From a virus, in IMG/VR virus record IMGVR_UViG_3300044837_000106, positions 1 through 50,590 of that record: a DNA stretch of 50,590 nucleotides. The stretch is one strand, 5' to 3'. Made by a program: the position numbers and the translations under genes. Within the stretch, counting starts at the first letter, position 1. The number at the start of each line of letters is the position of its first letter. Below are positions 23,654-31,965 of the stretch, piece after piece. The notes under the pieces were generated by a model. It was not told the origin of the DNA, did not search any database, and worked only from the letters and a program-made list of their open reading frames with translations.

Positions 23654-25057
23654 ATGACGACACCGCCCGGATACGCGGGTAGCAACACCGACACCTCGGG
23701 CGTGTCCGGAAACTCCGGCCCTGCTTCCCGGGGGACCCAGGACCGTTCCTCGAACCAGGAGACCGCCACTCCGGCGGGATACGGGGGAGACCCGGACACC
23801 GGTCTTGCCCCGGACCCCAACACGGCGGTCTCCGGCACGCCGGACACCTCGGGCACCAACGCCACGAACGGTCCGTACGTCCCCACGCCGCCCCCGCTGC
23901 TGAGCGGGACCATCGACACCCAGCTCCTGGGCTGGCCCCAGACCCCGGGTGTCACCCAGCCCTACCGGGCGCCCGCTCAGGGTGTCGGGTACATCAACGG
24001 CACCGGCGCGGCGGACACCACCTGGACCGACCGCCCGATCTCGGACGGCTCGGTCCGCACGGACTACGTCCAGAACATGACCGGCACCCAGGACTCGTAC
24101 ACGATCGGCGCCAACGGCGCGAACGGACCGGGGACCAGCTCCCTCGTCCCGGTCGCTCCCTCCGGCACCCCGACCGTGGTCACGGGCCCCCGCTCGGTGA
24201 CGGTCACCTGGGCCACCGTGGCCGACCCGGATTCCACCGCCCCCGTGCTCGGATACGTCATCCTGGGCTCCACCGGCGGTACGACCTTCATCGGTGACGG
24301 CAACACCTCGGCTGTGGTGACCAACCTGGTGCCCGGCCAGCTCTACCAGTTCCGCGTGGCGGCCCGGAACAAGAACGGCACGGGCCCCTACGGCTCCCTG
24401 TCGGCCACGGTCACGCCGTACAACCCGGACGAGGCCGACGTCAACAAGCCGGGTGGTCTGGACCCGTACTGGAAGCAGAACCCGATCTACAACGCGGACG
24501 GCACGGTCAAGTCCGGATCGGGTACTGCGGGCCGCCCCGGAGCGCCCACCTCGGTGGTCCTCTCGGGCACCACGACCCCGGGCGTCGTCAACGTCAACTG
24601 GACGGCCCCGGCCTCCGGCGGCACGATCCTGAGCTACACCGTGACCCTCTCCAGCGGACAGACCAAGTCGATCCCGACGGGAACCACCACGGCGCAGTTC
24701 ACCGGCGTCACCAGCGCCTCGGCGATCACCGGCACCGTCACTGCGGAGGGTGCCGTGCAGGACGGTGTCTCCGCTGCCTCGGCCGCCTTCGGCAAGCCGA
24801 CCGCTCCGGCGGCCCCGACGATCACGAGCCCCTCGACGGGCACCGTCCACTGCGTGTGGACCGCTCCGTCCTCGGGTGCTCCGCTGAACTACATCGTCAC
24901 CCTCTCCAACGCTCACACCCACACGGTCGCGGGCAACGTGCTCACCTACGACTTCACGGGTGAGACCACGGGTGCTTCGGTGACGGCCACCGTGGGCGCA
25001 CAGGGGTCGGTCTCCACGACCACCTCCGCCGCGTCCGGTTCGGTCACGGTCGCCTGA
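23654..25057 (+). CDS. FN3-domain virion surface protein
   Basis: The 467-residue product has a disordered Gly/Thr/Pro-rich N-terminus (about 1-100) and a linker with TWTDRPISDGSVRTDYVQN. Three fibronectin type III-like domains follow (about 168-258, 293-382, 384-467). The first shows SVTVTWATV and LVPGQLYQFRVAARNKNGTGPYG, a clear FN3 signature. FN3 and Ig-like domains are common on phage capsids and tails, where they bind sugars on cells. It closes its unit at terminator T6. The PISDGSVRTDYVQN segment resembles the start of the next gene (DGSDPFLRTDFVQN), so both may attach to the same virion surface. Confidence 0.8.
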   Translation: MTTPPGYAGSNTDTSGVSGNSGPASRGTQDRSSNQETATPAGYGGDPDTGLAPDPNTAVSGTPDTSGTNATNGPYVPTPPPLLSGTIDTQLLGWPQTPGVTQPYRAPAQGVGYINGTGAADTTWTDRPISDGSVRTDYVQNMTGTQDSYTIGANGANGPGTSSLVPVAPSGTPTVVTGPRSVTVTWATVADPDSTAPVLGYVILGSTGGTTFIGDGNTSAVVTNLVPGQLYQFRVAARNKNGTGPYGSLSATVTPYNPDEADVNKPGGLDPYWKQNPIYNADGTVKSGSGTAGRPGAPTSVVLSGTTTPGVVNVNWTAPASGGTILSYTVTLSSGQTKSIPTGTTTAQFTGVTSASAITGTVTAEGAVQDGVSAASAAFGKPTAPAAPTITSPSTGTVHCVWTAPSSGAPLNYIVTLSNAHTHTVAGNVLTYDFTGETTGASVTATVGAQGSVSTTTSAASGSVTVA

Positions 25058-25072
25058 CCCGAGACGAACAAG

Positions 25073-25106
25073 GAGAAGCCCCGGGTCCTGATCCCCGGGG
25101 CTTCTC
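25073..25106 (+). terminator. Intrinsic terminator T6
   Basis: Thirteen-base perfect stem GAGAAGCCCCGGG / CCCGGGGCTTCTC with an eight-base loop. A lone left-arm copy, GAAGCCCC, recurs at 25129-25136 directly before P8. Confidence 0.85.
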
Positions 25107-25138
25107 GCACTTCTGTTGGTAGCACCCGAAGCCCCTCC

Positions 25139-25172
25139 TGTCGATCCTCCCGGATCACCCGGGAAGGGGTGA
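25139..25172 (+). promoter_or_regulatory. Late-promoter-like element P8
   Basis: TGTCG at 25139-25143, 21 bp, then AGGGGTGA at 25165-25172, before the gene at 25198. Confidence 0.65.
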
Positions 25173-25197
25173 GGACCCACGAGAGGAACGGGAGCGG

Positions 25198-25857
25198 ATG
25201 TCCACCACAAGCCAGCGCATGGGGCTCAAGATCCCCGACGGGTCGGACCCGTTCCTGCGGACCGACTTCGTCCAGAACTACAACACCCTGGACAGCTACC
25301 CGGGTGTCAGGATCTGCACCTCCACCACGCGCCCCGCCTGGGGTGCGGGCCAGGCGGGCATGCTGATCCTGGAGACCGACACCCGCCGGAACATGATGTG
25401 GACCGGCACCACGTGGCGCGAGATGCTCTACGGCCCGGCGGTCTGGTGGGGCTCCACGCGCCCCCAGGTGACGGCAGGCGCGAACACGATCCTCACGTAC
25501 ACGGTCGGCACCTTCACCGTGAACCGGCCCGGCACCATCCTGGGTCTGCTCACGACAGAGATCGGCCTCTCCTGCCGGGGCCTGAACGCCTGCAACGTCC
25601 GTTGCATGCTGGACGGCGTGGACGCGAATGTGGACACAGGCAACGGCGGTGAGTTCATCGCGAGCGCACTGCCCAACACCTCCACCTTCGGCACCGGCAA
25701 GTCGGTCCAGACGGTACCTTCGATCGGTATCCGCAACATCTCGGCCGGTACCCACTCCATCGGCCTGCGGGTCCAGACGTCGACCAGCAACGTCGCGGAT
25801 CTGAAGCTCACCTCCGTCCGCGCCATGGCCGTCTTCGTCAACGGCACGGACCGCTAG
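25198..25857 (+). CDS. Fibre-like structural protein, 219 aa
   Basis: The ATG follows GGAGCGG. The N-terminus (GLKIPDGSDPFLRTDFVQNYNTLD) is a docking segment like those in phage head or tail fibres, followed by LETDTRRNMMWTGTTWREM, a common fibre linker pattern. The remaining 130 residues are beta-rich with Thr, Gly, Val and two close cysteines (NACNVRC). It begins the unit that ends with the neck gene. Head fibre or minor tail protein are both possible. Confidence 0.7.
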   Translation: MSTTSQRMGLKIPDGSDPFLRTDFVQNYNTLDSYPGVRICTSTTRPAWGAGQAGMLILETDTRRNMMWTGTTWREMLYGPAVWWGSTRPQVTAGANTILTYTVGTFTVNRPGTILGLLTTEIGLSCRGLNACNVRCMLDGVDANVDTGNGGEFIASALPNTSTFGTGKSVQTVPSIGIRNISAGTHSIGLRVQTSTSNVADLKLTSVRAMAVFVNGTDR

Positions 25858-25865
25858 GAGTCCTC

Positions 25866-26735
25866 ATGGCCCTGTACTGGAACGACCGCAAGTACGTCAG
25901 CCAGTACGCCATCGATCCGGTGGGGATCAAGCTCGTCCGCAACCAGGTCCCCATCGACGCCGATGACGGCGTGCAGGCGACGATGTTCTCGGAGACGACC
26001 GGCAACCAGGTCTTCACGCGGCCTGCCGATCACCCGGGCACCGGCGAGTACGAGGTGTCCTTCGCGAGCGCGGAGACGTCCGTACCGGGGCCGTACACCC
26101 TCACGTGGACCTACTCGGTCCTGGGCAGCCAGGAGTACGTGGAGTCCGGGATCGAGATCGGTCCGGCCGCCCCGTCGTACGACTACCTGCCGGAGTCCTT
26201 CAAGGACCTCGTGGAGCAGACCGTGCTCCGGCTGGCCGACACGATCGACTCCCCGGGCGGTGGCCCGAACCTCACCACGTACGTGCAGTCGAAGTACGGG
26301 CGCGGCCGGATCGCCGAGCTGATGTTCATCGCCCTGGGCCGCATGAACACGATGGCTCAGCCTTTCCAGACCTACACCCTGGACGGGGTCGGGGGAGCCC
26401 AGTTCCCGGTGGCCCAGTGGGGCCCGCTGCTCGGCACCCTCACGTGGATCGAGACCCTCAAGCACCTGATCCGCTCCTACACCGAGCAGCCGACCTTCAT
26501 GGGCTCGGGCGACGTCTCCCGGCTGGACCGGCGCGACTACACCCAGCGGTGGCGGGACGTGCTCATGGAGGAGGAGGCGGCGGCCAAGAGCCAGCTCGAC
26601 GTCTTCAAGATCGCATCCATGGGTCTTGGCCGTCCGGCGGTGCTGATCTCCGGTGGTGTCTACGGCCGGTACGGACCGACCCGTATGGCGGGCTCCGTGG
26701 CCGCGCGCCCGAGGTACTGGACTCGTTTCTACTGA
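25866..26735 (+). CDS. Head-tail connector/adaptor protein, probable
   Basis: The 289-residue product has a beta-sandwich-like N-terminal half (about 1-100, with GEYEVSFASAETSVPGPYTLTW). A helical C-terminal half follows (FKDLVEQTVLRLADTIDS, IAELMFIALGRMNTM, WIETLKHLIRSYTEQ, about 108-245), as in adaptor proteins that sit below the portal. The tail is basic and aromatic (ARPRYWTRFY). Its place between capsid and tail genes fits a neck role. An AGGAG site precedes the ATG. Family identity was not confirmed. Confidence 0.65.
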   Translation: MALYWNDRKYVSQYAIDPVGIKLVRNQVPIDADDGVQATMFSETTGNQVFTRPADHPGTGEYEVSFASAETSVPGPYTLTWTYSVLGSQEYVESGIEIGPAAPSYDYLPESFKDLVEQTVLRLADTIDSPGGGPNLTTYVQSKYGRGRIAELMFIALGRMNTMAQPFQTYTLDGVGGAQFPVAQWGPLLGTLTWIETLKHLIRSYTEQPTFMGSGDVSRLDRRDYTQRWRDVLMEEEAAAKSQLDVFKIASMGLGRPAVLISGGVYGRYGPTRMAGSVAARPRYWTRFY

Positions 26736-26792
26736 TCCTGATAGCGTCAGGGCATAAAGGCGGTGAGGTTGGTCCCTCCAACTGATCCGGCA

Positions 26793-26824
26793 CCAGTGGC
26801 GAGAGGGATTTTAAAAACCACTGG
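26793..26824 (+). other. Inverted repeat around an A/T-rich core
   Basis: CCAGTGG at 26793-26799 pairs with CCACTGG at 26818-26824; the loop holds GATTTTAAAAACC. A second hairpin (GTTGG/CCAAC) lies at about 26769-26782. It is part of a 178 bp non-coding gap that ends in T7 and P9; no gene or tRNA fold is seen. Confidence 0.5.
26807..26819 (+). repeat. GATTTTAAAAACC, copy 2
   Basis: Identical to the 13 bp word at 13373-13385. It lies inside the loop and right arm of the inverted repeat described at 26793-26824. Confidence 0.6.
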
Positions 26825-26833
26825 CTAACGATG

Positions 26834-26868
26834 GGCCCCCGGCACGCTAGAACGCGTGGACGGGGGCC
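26834..26868 (+). terminator. Intrinsic terminator T7
   Basis: Outer stem GGCCCCCG / CGGGGGCC and inner CACGC/GCGTG stem. P9 begins on the next base. Confidence 0.8.
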
Positions 26869-26902
26869 TGTCGCATGTCCAGAGACACCCAGGAAAGGGT
26901 GG
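26869..26902 (+). promoter_or_regulatory. Late-promoter-like element P9
   Basis: TGTCG at 26869-26873, 21 bp, then AAGGGTGG at 26895-26902, which merges with the GGAGGTGG ribosome site of the next gene. Confidence 0.62.
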
Positions 26903-26913
26903 AGGTGGTCCCC

Positions 26914-27090
26914 ATGGCCTACAGCGTCACGATCAAGACCGGACTGGTGGACGTCGTGCTCCCCAACGGGAACCGGTATCAGGCGGGAGACGTCGTGGTC
27001 TTGTCCGACGGTCAGTTCGGTCAGATCCCGGCAAGCACGAAGACCGCCGTGTTCTCGGCGTCCTCGATCGTTGCGGTGCCGAACAGCTAG
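26914..27090 (+). CDS. Very small hypothetical protein, 58 aa
   Basis: I chose ATG 26914, six bases after GGAGGTGG; upstream in-frame codons overlap P9. The product is a compact beta-rich unit (YSVTIKTGLVDVVLPNGNRYQAGDVVVLSDGQFGQIP) resembling a small tail or head-surface beta barrel. It stands as its own unit between P9 and P10, meaning a single 58-residue gene has its own promoter-like element, which argues that it is real and strongly expressed. Function unknown. Confidence 0.7.
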   Translation: MAYSVTIKTGLVDVVLPNGNRYQAGDVVVLSDGQFGQIPASTKTAVFSASSIVAVPNS

Positions 27091-27093
27091 ACC

Positions 27094-27127
27094 TGTCCAC
27101 ACAGTCGCCAGGCCGGTGAAGGGGTGA
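27094..27127 (+). promoter_or_regulatory. Late-promoter-like element P10
   Basis: TGTCC at 27094-27098, 21 bp, then AGGGGTGA at 27120-27127, before the GTG start at 27153. Confidence 0.65.
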
Positions 27128-27152
27128 AAGGATCCCCTTCCCCGGAGGCGAC

Positions 27153-28697
27153 GTGGCCCGCTATGTGTTCCCTCAGGACCGCCTGGTCTTCCGCTACGGC
27201 GCTCCGGGTACCCCGCTGTACTCCCCGCAGGGGGAGACCCTCACGATCTATGCCGACGCGGGCGGTACGACTCTGGCGAGCATTCAGGAGCCGGACGGAA
27301 CCCCCACGGATTCGACCCTGGACATCGGGGCCGACTGCCTGGTCCCCGAATTCAAGGGGCCCGACGGTGCGACCACCGTGTGGGCCAAGAACCGTGCTGG
27401 AGATCTGACTCCGCTGTACGCCCAGACCGGGCAGTTCCTCGCACCCGGTTCCTCGGCGGTCACTTCCGTCAACGGTCATGTGGGCGCAGTAGTCCTGGAC
27501 TCGGCCGACGTGGATGCCTACCCCCAGGACGACGGGACGGCCCTCGCCGGACGCGTCACCACCGTGGAGTCCGGCCGCCTCCTGGTGGTCAACAACCTCT
27601 CGGACCTGAGCAACCCCGCTGCGGCCCGTGCAGCCCTCAGTCTGGGCAACGCGGCCACTCGGTCGGTCGGCACCACGAACAGCACCGTGGCCGCCGGGGA
27701 CGCGCCCTCTGTGGCCATCACGGCTCACGTAGCGGCCTCGGACCCCCACGGCGACCGCGCCTATGCGGACGGGAGCAAGCTCGCCAAGAGCGCCAACCTC
27801 TCCGACCTCCAGTCGGCCACGGTGGCCAGGGCGAGCCTGGGTCTGGGTTCTGCGGCCGTCAGAGCGGTCGGTACCACCTCTGCCGACGTGGCAGCCGGGG
27901 ATGCCCCTGTGAACGCCGTGACGGCCCACGTGGCGGCTTCCGACCCGCACGGGGACCGCGCCTTCGCCACGGCTGCCATCGGGACGCACACGGCCGCCAC
28001 GGACCCTCATGGGGACCGTGCGTACGCGGACACGGCGAAGCTCGCCAAGACCGCGAACCTCTCGGACGTCCAGACCCCCGCCACGGCCCGGACGAACCTC
28101 GGTCTGACCGCCATCGCCACGGCCGCCTTCGGCACCACGGCGGGCACCGTGACCCAGGGCAACGACAGTCGCCTCACCAACGCCCGTACGCCGACCGCTC
28201 ACGCTGCCACGCACGCCTCTGCGGGCTCGGACCCCATCACGGTGGCCCAGAGCCAGGTGACCGGCCTCACGGCCGCCCTGGGCACCTACCTGCCCCTCGC
28301 GGGCGGCACCCTGACCGGAGACCTGGTCCTCCAGGGCACCAGCAAGGCGTACCGGCTCCGGCGCGGGGGAGCGGGCCTGGACTTCGAGGCCGCCGGGGTC
28401 GACATGGTTCTGTCGAACTGGTCGGCCGGAGACTTCACCGGGACCCAGCGCAGCTACATCCGCTTCTCGGCCGAGGCCCAGAATATGCAGGTCGCGGGCA
28501 AGGTCGAGTTCGTGGACGCCCTGTACGGCTCGGCCAAGCACGTGCTGGACGGCGCCACGAACACGGCTGGCTTCTTCGGTGCTGCGGCCATCGGCAGGCC
28601 GACCGTGACCGGCTCCAAGGCATCCGGAGCGGCCTTCACGAGCCTTCTGGCGGCCCTGGTGAGCCTCGGCCTGATCACCGACACCACGACGGCCTAG
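27153..28697 (+). CDS. Fibre protein with ASDPHGDRA and NLSDL repeats
   Basis: A GTG start follows GGAGG. The 514-residue product has a beta-rich N-terminal domain (about 1-100), then VTSVNGHVGAVVLDSADV, a linker shared with the fibre genes at 3429 and 4549. Repeats of AHVAASDPHGDRA and LAKxANLSDLQxxxxARxxLGL follow (about 145-330), then LPLAGGTLTGDLVLQG, a hallmark of phage fibres. A C-terminal domain of about 140 residues ends the protein. It is likely a head or neck fibre, as it lies upstream of all tail genes. Confidence 0.78.
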   Translation: MARYVFPQDRLVFRYGAPGTPLYSPQGETLTIYADAGGTTLASIQEPDGTPTDSTLDIGADCLVPEFKGPDGATTVWAKNRAGDLTPLYAQTGQFLAPGSSAVTSVNGHVGAVVLDSADVDAYPQDDGTALAGRVTTVESGRLLVVNNLSDLSNPAAARAALSLGNAATRSVGTTNSTVAAGDAPSVAITAHVAASDPHGDRAYADGSKLAKSANLSDLQSATVARASLGLGSAAVRAVGTTSADVAAGDAPVNAVTAHVAASDPHGDRAFATAAIGTHTAATDPHGDRAYADTAKLAKTANLSDVQTPATARTNLGLTAIATAAFGTTAGTVTQGNDSRLTNARTPTAHAATHASAGSDPITVAQSQVTGLTAALGTYLPLAGGTLTGDLVLQGTSKAYRLRRGGAGLDFEAAGVDMVLSNWSAGDFTGTQRSYIRFSAEAQNMQVAGKVEFVDALYGSAKHVLDGATNTAGFFGAAAIGRPTVTGSKASGAAFTSLLAALVSLGLITDTTTA

Positions 28698-28705
28698 GAG
28701 GACCC

Positions 28706-29419
28706 GTGCCCCTCGGTATCCCGCAGCCCACCCCGGTCCTCCCGGCCTCCCGGGTCACCCATCAGCCGTACTACGTCCGCCAGGCCCAGCGCTGGGCCGT
28801 CGACCAGGAGCGCCAGAGACACCTTCAGGCGCTCTACACGATCGGCGAGTGGACGATGTTCTGCCTGATGTGGCACCTGGACGACTTCGAGAAGGGCCTC
28901 GTCGGCCGGTGCCAGACGTGCTACGTCGGCTCCCGGTACGCCAACGCGTACAAGCAGGGCGAGCGCACCAAGTGCCCGGACTGCTACAACACGACCTTCG
29001 AGGGCGGCTTCCGCGCGATCATCGTGCGACCGGCGATCTTCTCGGACTCTGACGAGAACCTCCAGATGCAGCAGCGAGGCGTCGTGGCGCCCGACCAGCT
29101 CGACCTGGAGTCCACTCCGGACTTCCGCGTACGCACAGGGGACTACTGCTTCCGGTCCACGGGGCACCGGTTCTTCCTGCGGGTGCCGAAGCGCGTGACC
29201 CTCCGCACGGGCTTCGCGACGCCGTACCAGCGCTCGATGGCCATCGGGTACAACCACGCGCGGGCATCCCTGGAGGACCCCAACACGGTGGCGTACCTGA
29301 TCCCTCCGGTCGAGGAGGACGTGATCCAGATCCTGAACGTCACGTCGCCGGAGCCGCTGTCCTTCGCGCAGTACGAGATCATCCGGTCGCCGCTCATCCC
29401 CGTTGACGACCTCGCCTAG
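28706..29419 (+). CDS. Neck/virion protein with central zinc ribbon, 237 aa
   Basis: A GTG start follows AGGAGG. The 237-residue product has helical N-terminal segments (YYVRQAQRWAVDQERQRHLQALYTIGEWTMF) and a CQTC/CPDC zinc ribbon (about 69-93). A long beta-rich C-terminal domain follows (about 100-237, with PKRVTLRTGFATPYQRSMAIGY). The conserved look and placement after the adaptor suggest a structural neck component; zinc ribbons in such proteins are known to brace the fold. It is not an obvious enzyme. Confidence 0.65.
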   Translation: MPLGIPQPTPVLPASRVTHQPYYVRQAQRWAVDQERQRHLQALYTIGEWTMFCLMWHLDDFEKGLVGRCQTCYVGSRYANAYKQGERTKCPDCYNTTFEGGFRAIIVRPAIFSDSDENLQMQQRGVVAPDQLDLESTPDFRVRTGDYCFRSTGHRFFLRVPKRVTLRTGFATPYQRSMAIGYNHARASLEDPNTVAYLIPPVEEDVIQILNVTSPEPLSFAQYEIIRSPLIPVDDLA

Positions 29420-29430
29420 GAGAGAACCAG

Positions 29431-31212
29431 ATGTCCCTTCTGTGGGTCCGCACCGCTGCGGCGGAGTGGTACAAGGCCCGGAACACGGCCGACATGGCCG
29501 CGATGAAGCGGCACCGTCAGCAGATCATGGACGCCCACGGCGTGAAGGACTACCAGGCGGGTATCGCACTGCGACCTGTCTACCAGTCCTTGTCCCGGCA
29601 CAAGATCGGTCAGATCAATGCCAAGGACGCGGGTTTCGCCTCTTCTCCCCGCCAGGATTCCGAGGGCAACGACGTACTCCCCTGGAGCGACGATCACCCG
29701 CTGAACGAGCACGAGAACTGGCACAAGATCCCCGTCACGGACGTCCCTCTGCGAGGTCCCGTCCACGCCACTCAGGACGGCGTGGGAGCCAGTCTCGTGG
29801 CTCACAACCTCTTCCACCCCGGGAAGCTCCCTCCCACGGAATGGCCCGGCCAGGAGGGCACCAAGGGGCTCGGGGATCCCGACGTCGACCCGGACACCCA
29901 CGACCACGCCGAACGTGCGGAGAACGTAGGAGCCGACGAGGCCAGCAAGGTCCCGAGGTTCTACCGGAAGAACGGCCAGCTCCACGTGGCCGACGGGCAC
30001 CACCAGGTGGCCGCCGCACTGCTGCTGAAGAAGCCTCACATCCAGGGTCGCGTCTGGGACGAAGACACCATGAGCCGTGAGGCCATGGCCTGGTTCAACA
30101 ACGACGTGGACCACGACTACGAGGAGGAGTTGCGCCCAAAAGGCGAAACCCTGCCTGAGCGGGGAAACCGGTACGTCCAGCAGATCTCCCAGACCCACGG
30201 GATCCCGCCGGAGCATGCCCGCTCTGTCGCCAAGACGCTGCTGGGCCACGTCACGAACGGGACGATGGACCCCAGGGAGTACGGCTTCGCCTCGGCCGCC
30301 CACGACCGGCAGGGTCACTACTCGATCCCGCAGACCCGCGCCATCATGGACCACCAGACCTGGGCCGGAAAGAAGCCCGAGCAGGTGGATATCTCGCAGG
30401 GCGTGCACGCCACCCAGAACTACGTGGATCCGGACCGGGTGGCCCACAACATCTTCCACCCGGGCAAGAAGACGCCCTGGTCGGAATCGCATGCCACGGG
30501 TGATCCCGACTACGACCCGCACTGGGACGGAGACGAGGACGGGGAGGGATCCGGCCTGGAGATGGACCACGACTCGGTCCAGAACCGGAAGCTGGAGAAC
30601 CACACCCGCTTCGTACGGCGGAACAACGGGGACCTGGAGGTCGCCGACGGGCACCACCGGGTCGCGGCGGATCTCATGCTCGGCAAGACCCACACCCCCG
30701 GCGTGGTGCTGCACGAGAACGAGCTGAACCAGCACATGCGGCGCTTCAGCGCCTGGGAGCAGGACTCTGCCGAGCCCAAGGCGACCCACCCCCAGACGAT
30801 CCCGGTGGAGACGGCTGGCTACGCGGGCTTTGTGAGTGGCCACGGCCTGTCCGACGAGGGCGACCGACCGCATCACCTCAACGATGAGCTGATGGACCAC
30901 CTCCTGGGCCACTCCGGCAAGGAACTGCGGGGCATGTCCCAGGTGGGCAAGGTCAGCATCAAGGGGCGTCCGGTCTACGCCACCCAGAGCCACGTCACGG
31001 TGCCCGGCGTGCAGAAGTACCTCTCTGGCGAGCACCACCCCAACCCGGAGAACCTGCCGCGCTTCGTGCGGCACCAGGGGAATCTGTACGTGGACGACGG
31101 CCATCACCGTGTGGGCGCAGCCCTCATGCGTGGGGACGACTCGGTCCACGGCTACTACTACAACGCGGACAAGCACGGCTTCCCGGAGCCGACGTACGGG
31201 AAGGACTGGTAA
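29431..31212 (+). CDS. Triple ParB-like (DGHH) protein, candidate virion effector
   Basis: The 593-residue product begins MSLLWVRTAAAEW. It carries three copies of a ParB/sulfiredoxin-like module, each with a V-x-ATQ opening (about residues 111, 324 and 515) and a D-G-H-H-(Q/R)-V-(A/G)-A loop (about 188, 406 and 555). In ParB-like domains this loop binds nucleotide; some members cut DNA and related folds occur in toxins. A middle region (about 215-320) is helical with NVDHDYEEELRPKGE. The gene sits between neck genes and shares its first residues with the next gene, on whose ATG its TAA ends. I infer an injected protein; activity is unknown. Confidence 0.65.
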   Translation: MSLLWVRTAAAEWYKARNTADMAAMKRHRQQIMDAHGVKDYQAGIALRPVYQSLSRHKIGQINAKDAGFASSPRQDSEGNDVLPWSDDHPLNEHENWHKIPVTDVPLRGPVHATQDGVGASLVAHNLFHPGKLPPTEWPGQEGTKGLGDPDVDPDTHDHAERAENVGADEASKVPRFYRKNGQLHVADGHHQVAAALLLKKPHIQGRVWDEDTMSREAMAWFNNDVDHDYEEELRPKGETLPERGNRYVQQISQTHGIPPEHARSVAKTLLGHVTNGTMDPREYGFASAAHDRQGHYSIPQTRAIMDHQTWAGKKPEQVDISQGVHATQNYVDPDRVAHNIFHPGKKTPWSESHATGDPDYDPHWDGDEDGEGSGLEMDHDSVQNRKLENHTRFVRRNNGDLEVADGHHRVAADLMLGKTHTPGVVLHENELNQHMRRFSAWEQDSAEPKATHPQTIPVETAGYAGFVSGHGLSDEGDRPHHLNDELMDHLLGHSGKELRGMSQVGKVSIKGRPVYATQSHVTVPGVQKYLSGEHHPNPENLPRFVRHQGNLYVDDGHHRVGAALMRGDDSVHGYYYNADKHGFPEPTYGKDW

Positions 31213-31964
31213 TGAGCCTGCTGTGGAGGACGGCGGTCCGCCGTACGGCCGCCTGGGAGCCCCGGAACTCCGTGGAGCACATCCACCCCTCGGAGATGGA
31301 GAACGACTACCACGCGCCCCTCCAGCGTGAGCACGTGAGTCGCATGGCGGACTCCATCAAGCAGCACGGGTACAGCCCGGAGCGGCACGGTCAGCTCGGC
31401 CTGAACGTCACCGACGAGGGCGAGAACATCTACCACCACACCTCCGGTACGGACACGCACCCGGACGACGCACACCCCCACGAGCACCTCCTGAAGGCGC
31501 TCCAGGAGACGGGCCACGGAGACGTGCCGGTCCACGTTCACGACCAGTCCTCCACCGAGGAGCACCCGGCGCCGGAGTACTACCACGGCACCACAGTGGA
31601 GGACCTGGAACGCATCCACCCGAACCACGGCAGCAGGGGCAACTTCGGGACCGGGACGCACGCCAGGGGCTACGCGTACGCCACCGGCAAGCAGTCGGCA
31701 TGGAACTACGCGGAGAGGGCGGCCGACGACCAGGAGGGCGTCCCGCACGTCTACAAGGTCTCTCCGCGCGGACCCGTGGAGGAAGACCCGCACTGGGAGA
31801 ACGGCGCCAACCGGGGCAACAACCTGGACGACGTGCGCTCGAAGCACGGCTTCGACACCCAGGGCGAAGAGGAGATGCCCCAGCACCTCCAGAGCTACTA
31901 CCACGACCGGATCCACGGCGAAGAGGGCGAAGACCACGGGTACGGCGAGGACGAGGACTGGTAG
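31212..31964 (+). CDS. ParB-remnant plus Arr-like ADP-ribosyltransferase domain, candidate virion effector
   Basis: The ATG overlaps the previous stop (TAATG). The 250-residue product starts MSLLWRTAVRRTAAW, like its neighbour. Residues about 15-115 look like a decayed ParB-like module (EHVSRMADSIKQHGYSPERHG). From about residue 123, YYHGTTVEDLERIHPNHG, GTHARGYAYATGKQSAWNYAE and PHVYKVSPRGPVEEDPHWEN match the layout of Arr-type rifampin ADP-ribosyltransferases. The acidic C-terminus ends EDEDW. The gene stops one base before the convergent HNH gene. ADP-ribosylation of a host target after injection is a plausible but unproven role. Confidence 0.65.
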   Translation: MSLLWRTAVRRTAAWEPRNSVEHIHPSEMENDYHAPLQREHVSRMADSIKQHGYSPERHGQLGLNVTDEGENIYHHTSGTDTHPDDAHPHEHLLKALQETGHGDVPVHVHDQSSTEEHPAPEYYHGTTVEDLERIHPNHGSRGNFGTGTHARGYAYATGKQSAWNYAERAADDQEGVPHVYKVSPRGPVEEDPHWENGANRGNNLDDVRSKHGFDTQGEEEMPQHLQSYYHDRIHGEEGEDHGYGEDEDW

Positions 31965-31965
31965 G

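Noticed and set aside
29431-31212. ParB-like gene as part of a prophage-plasmid partition system
   Set aside because: No ParA-like ATPase or parS-like repeats are visible nearby, and the gene lies within the late virion region.
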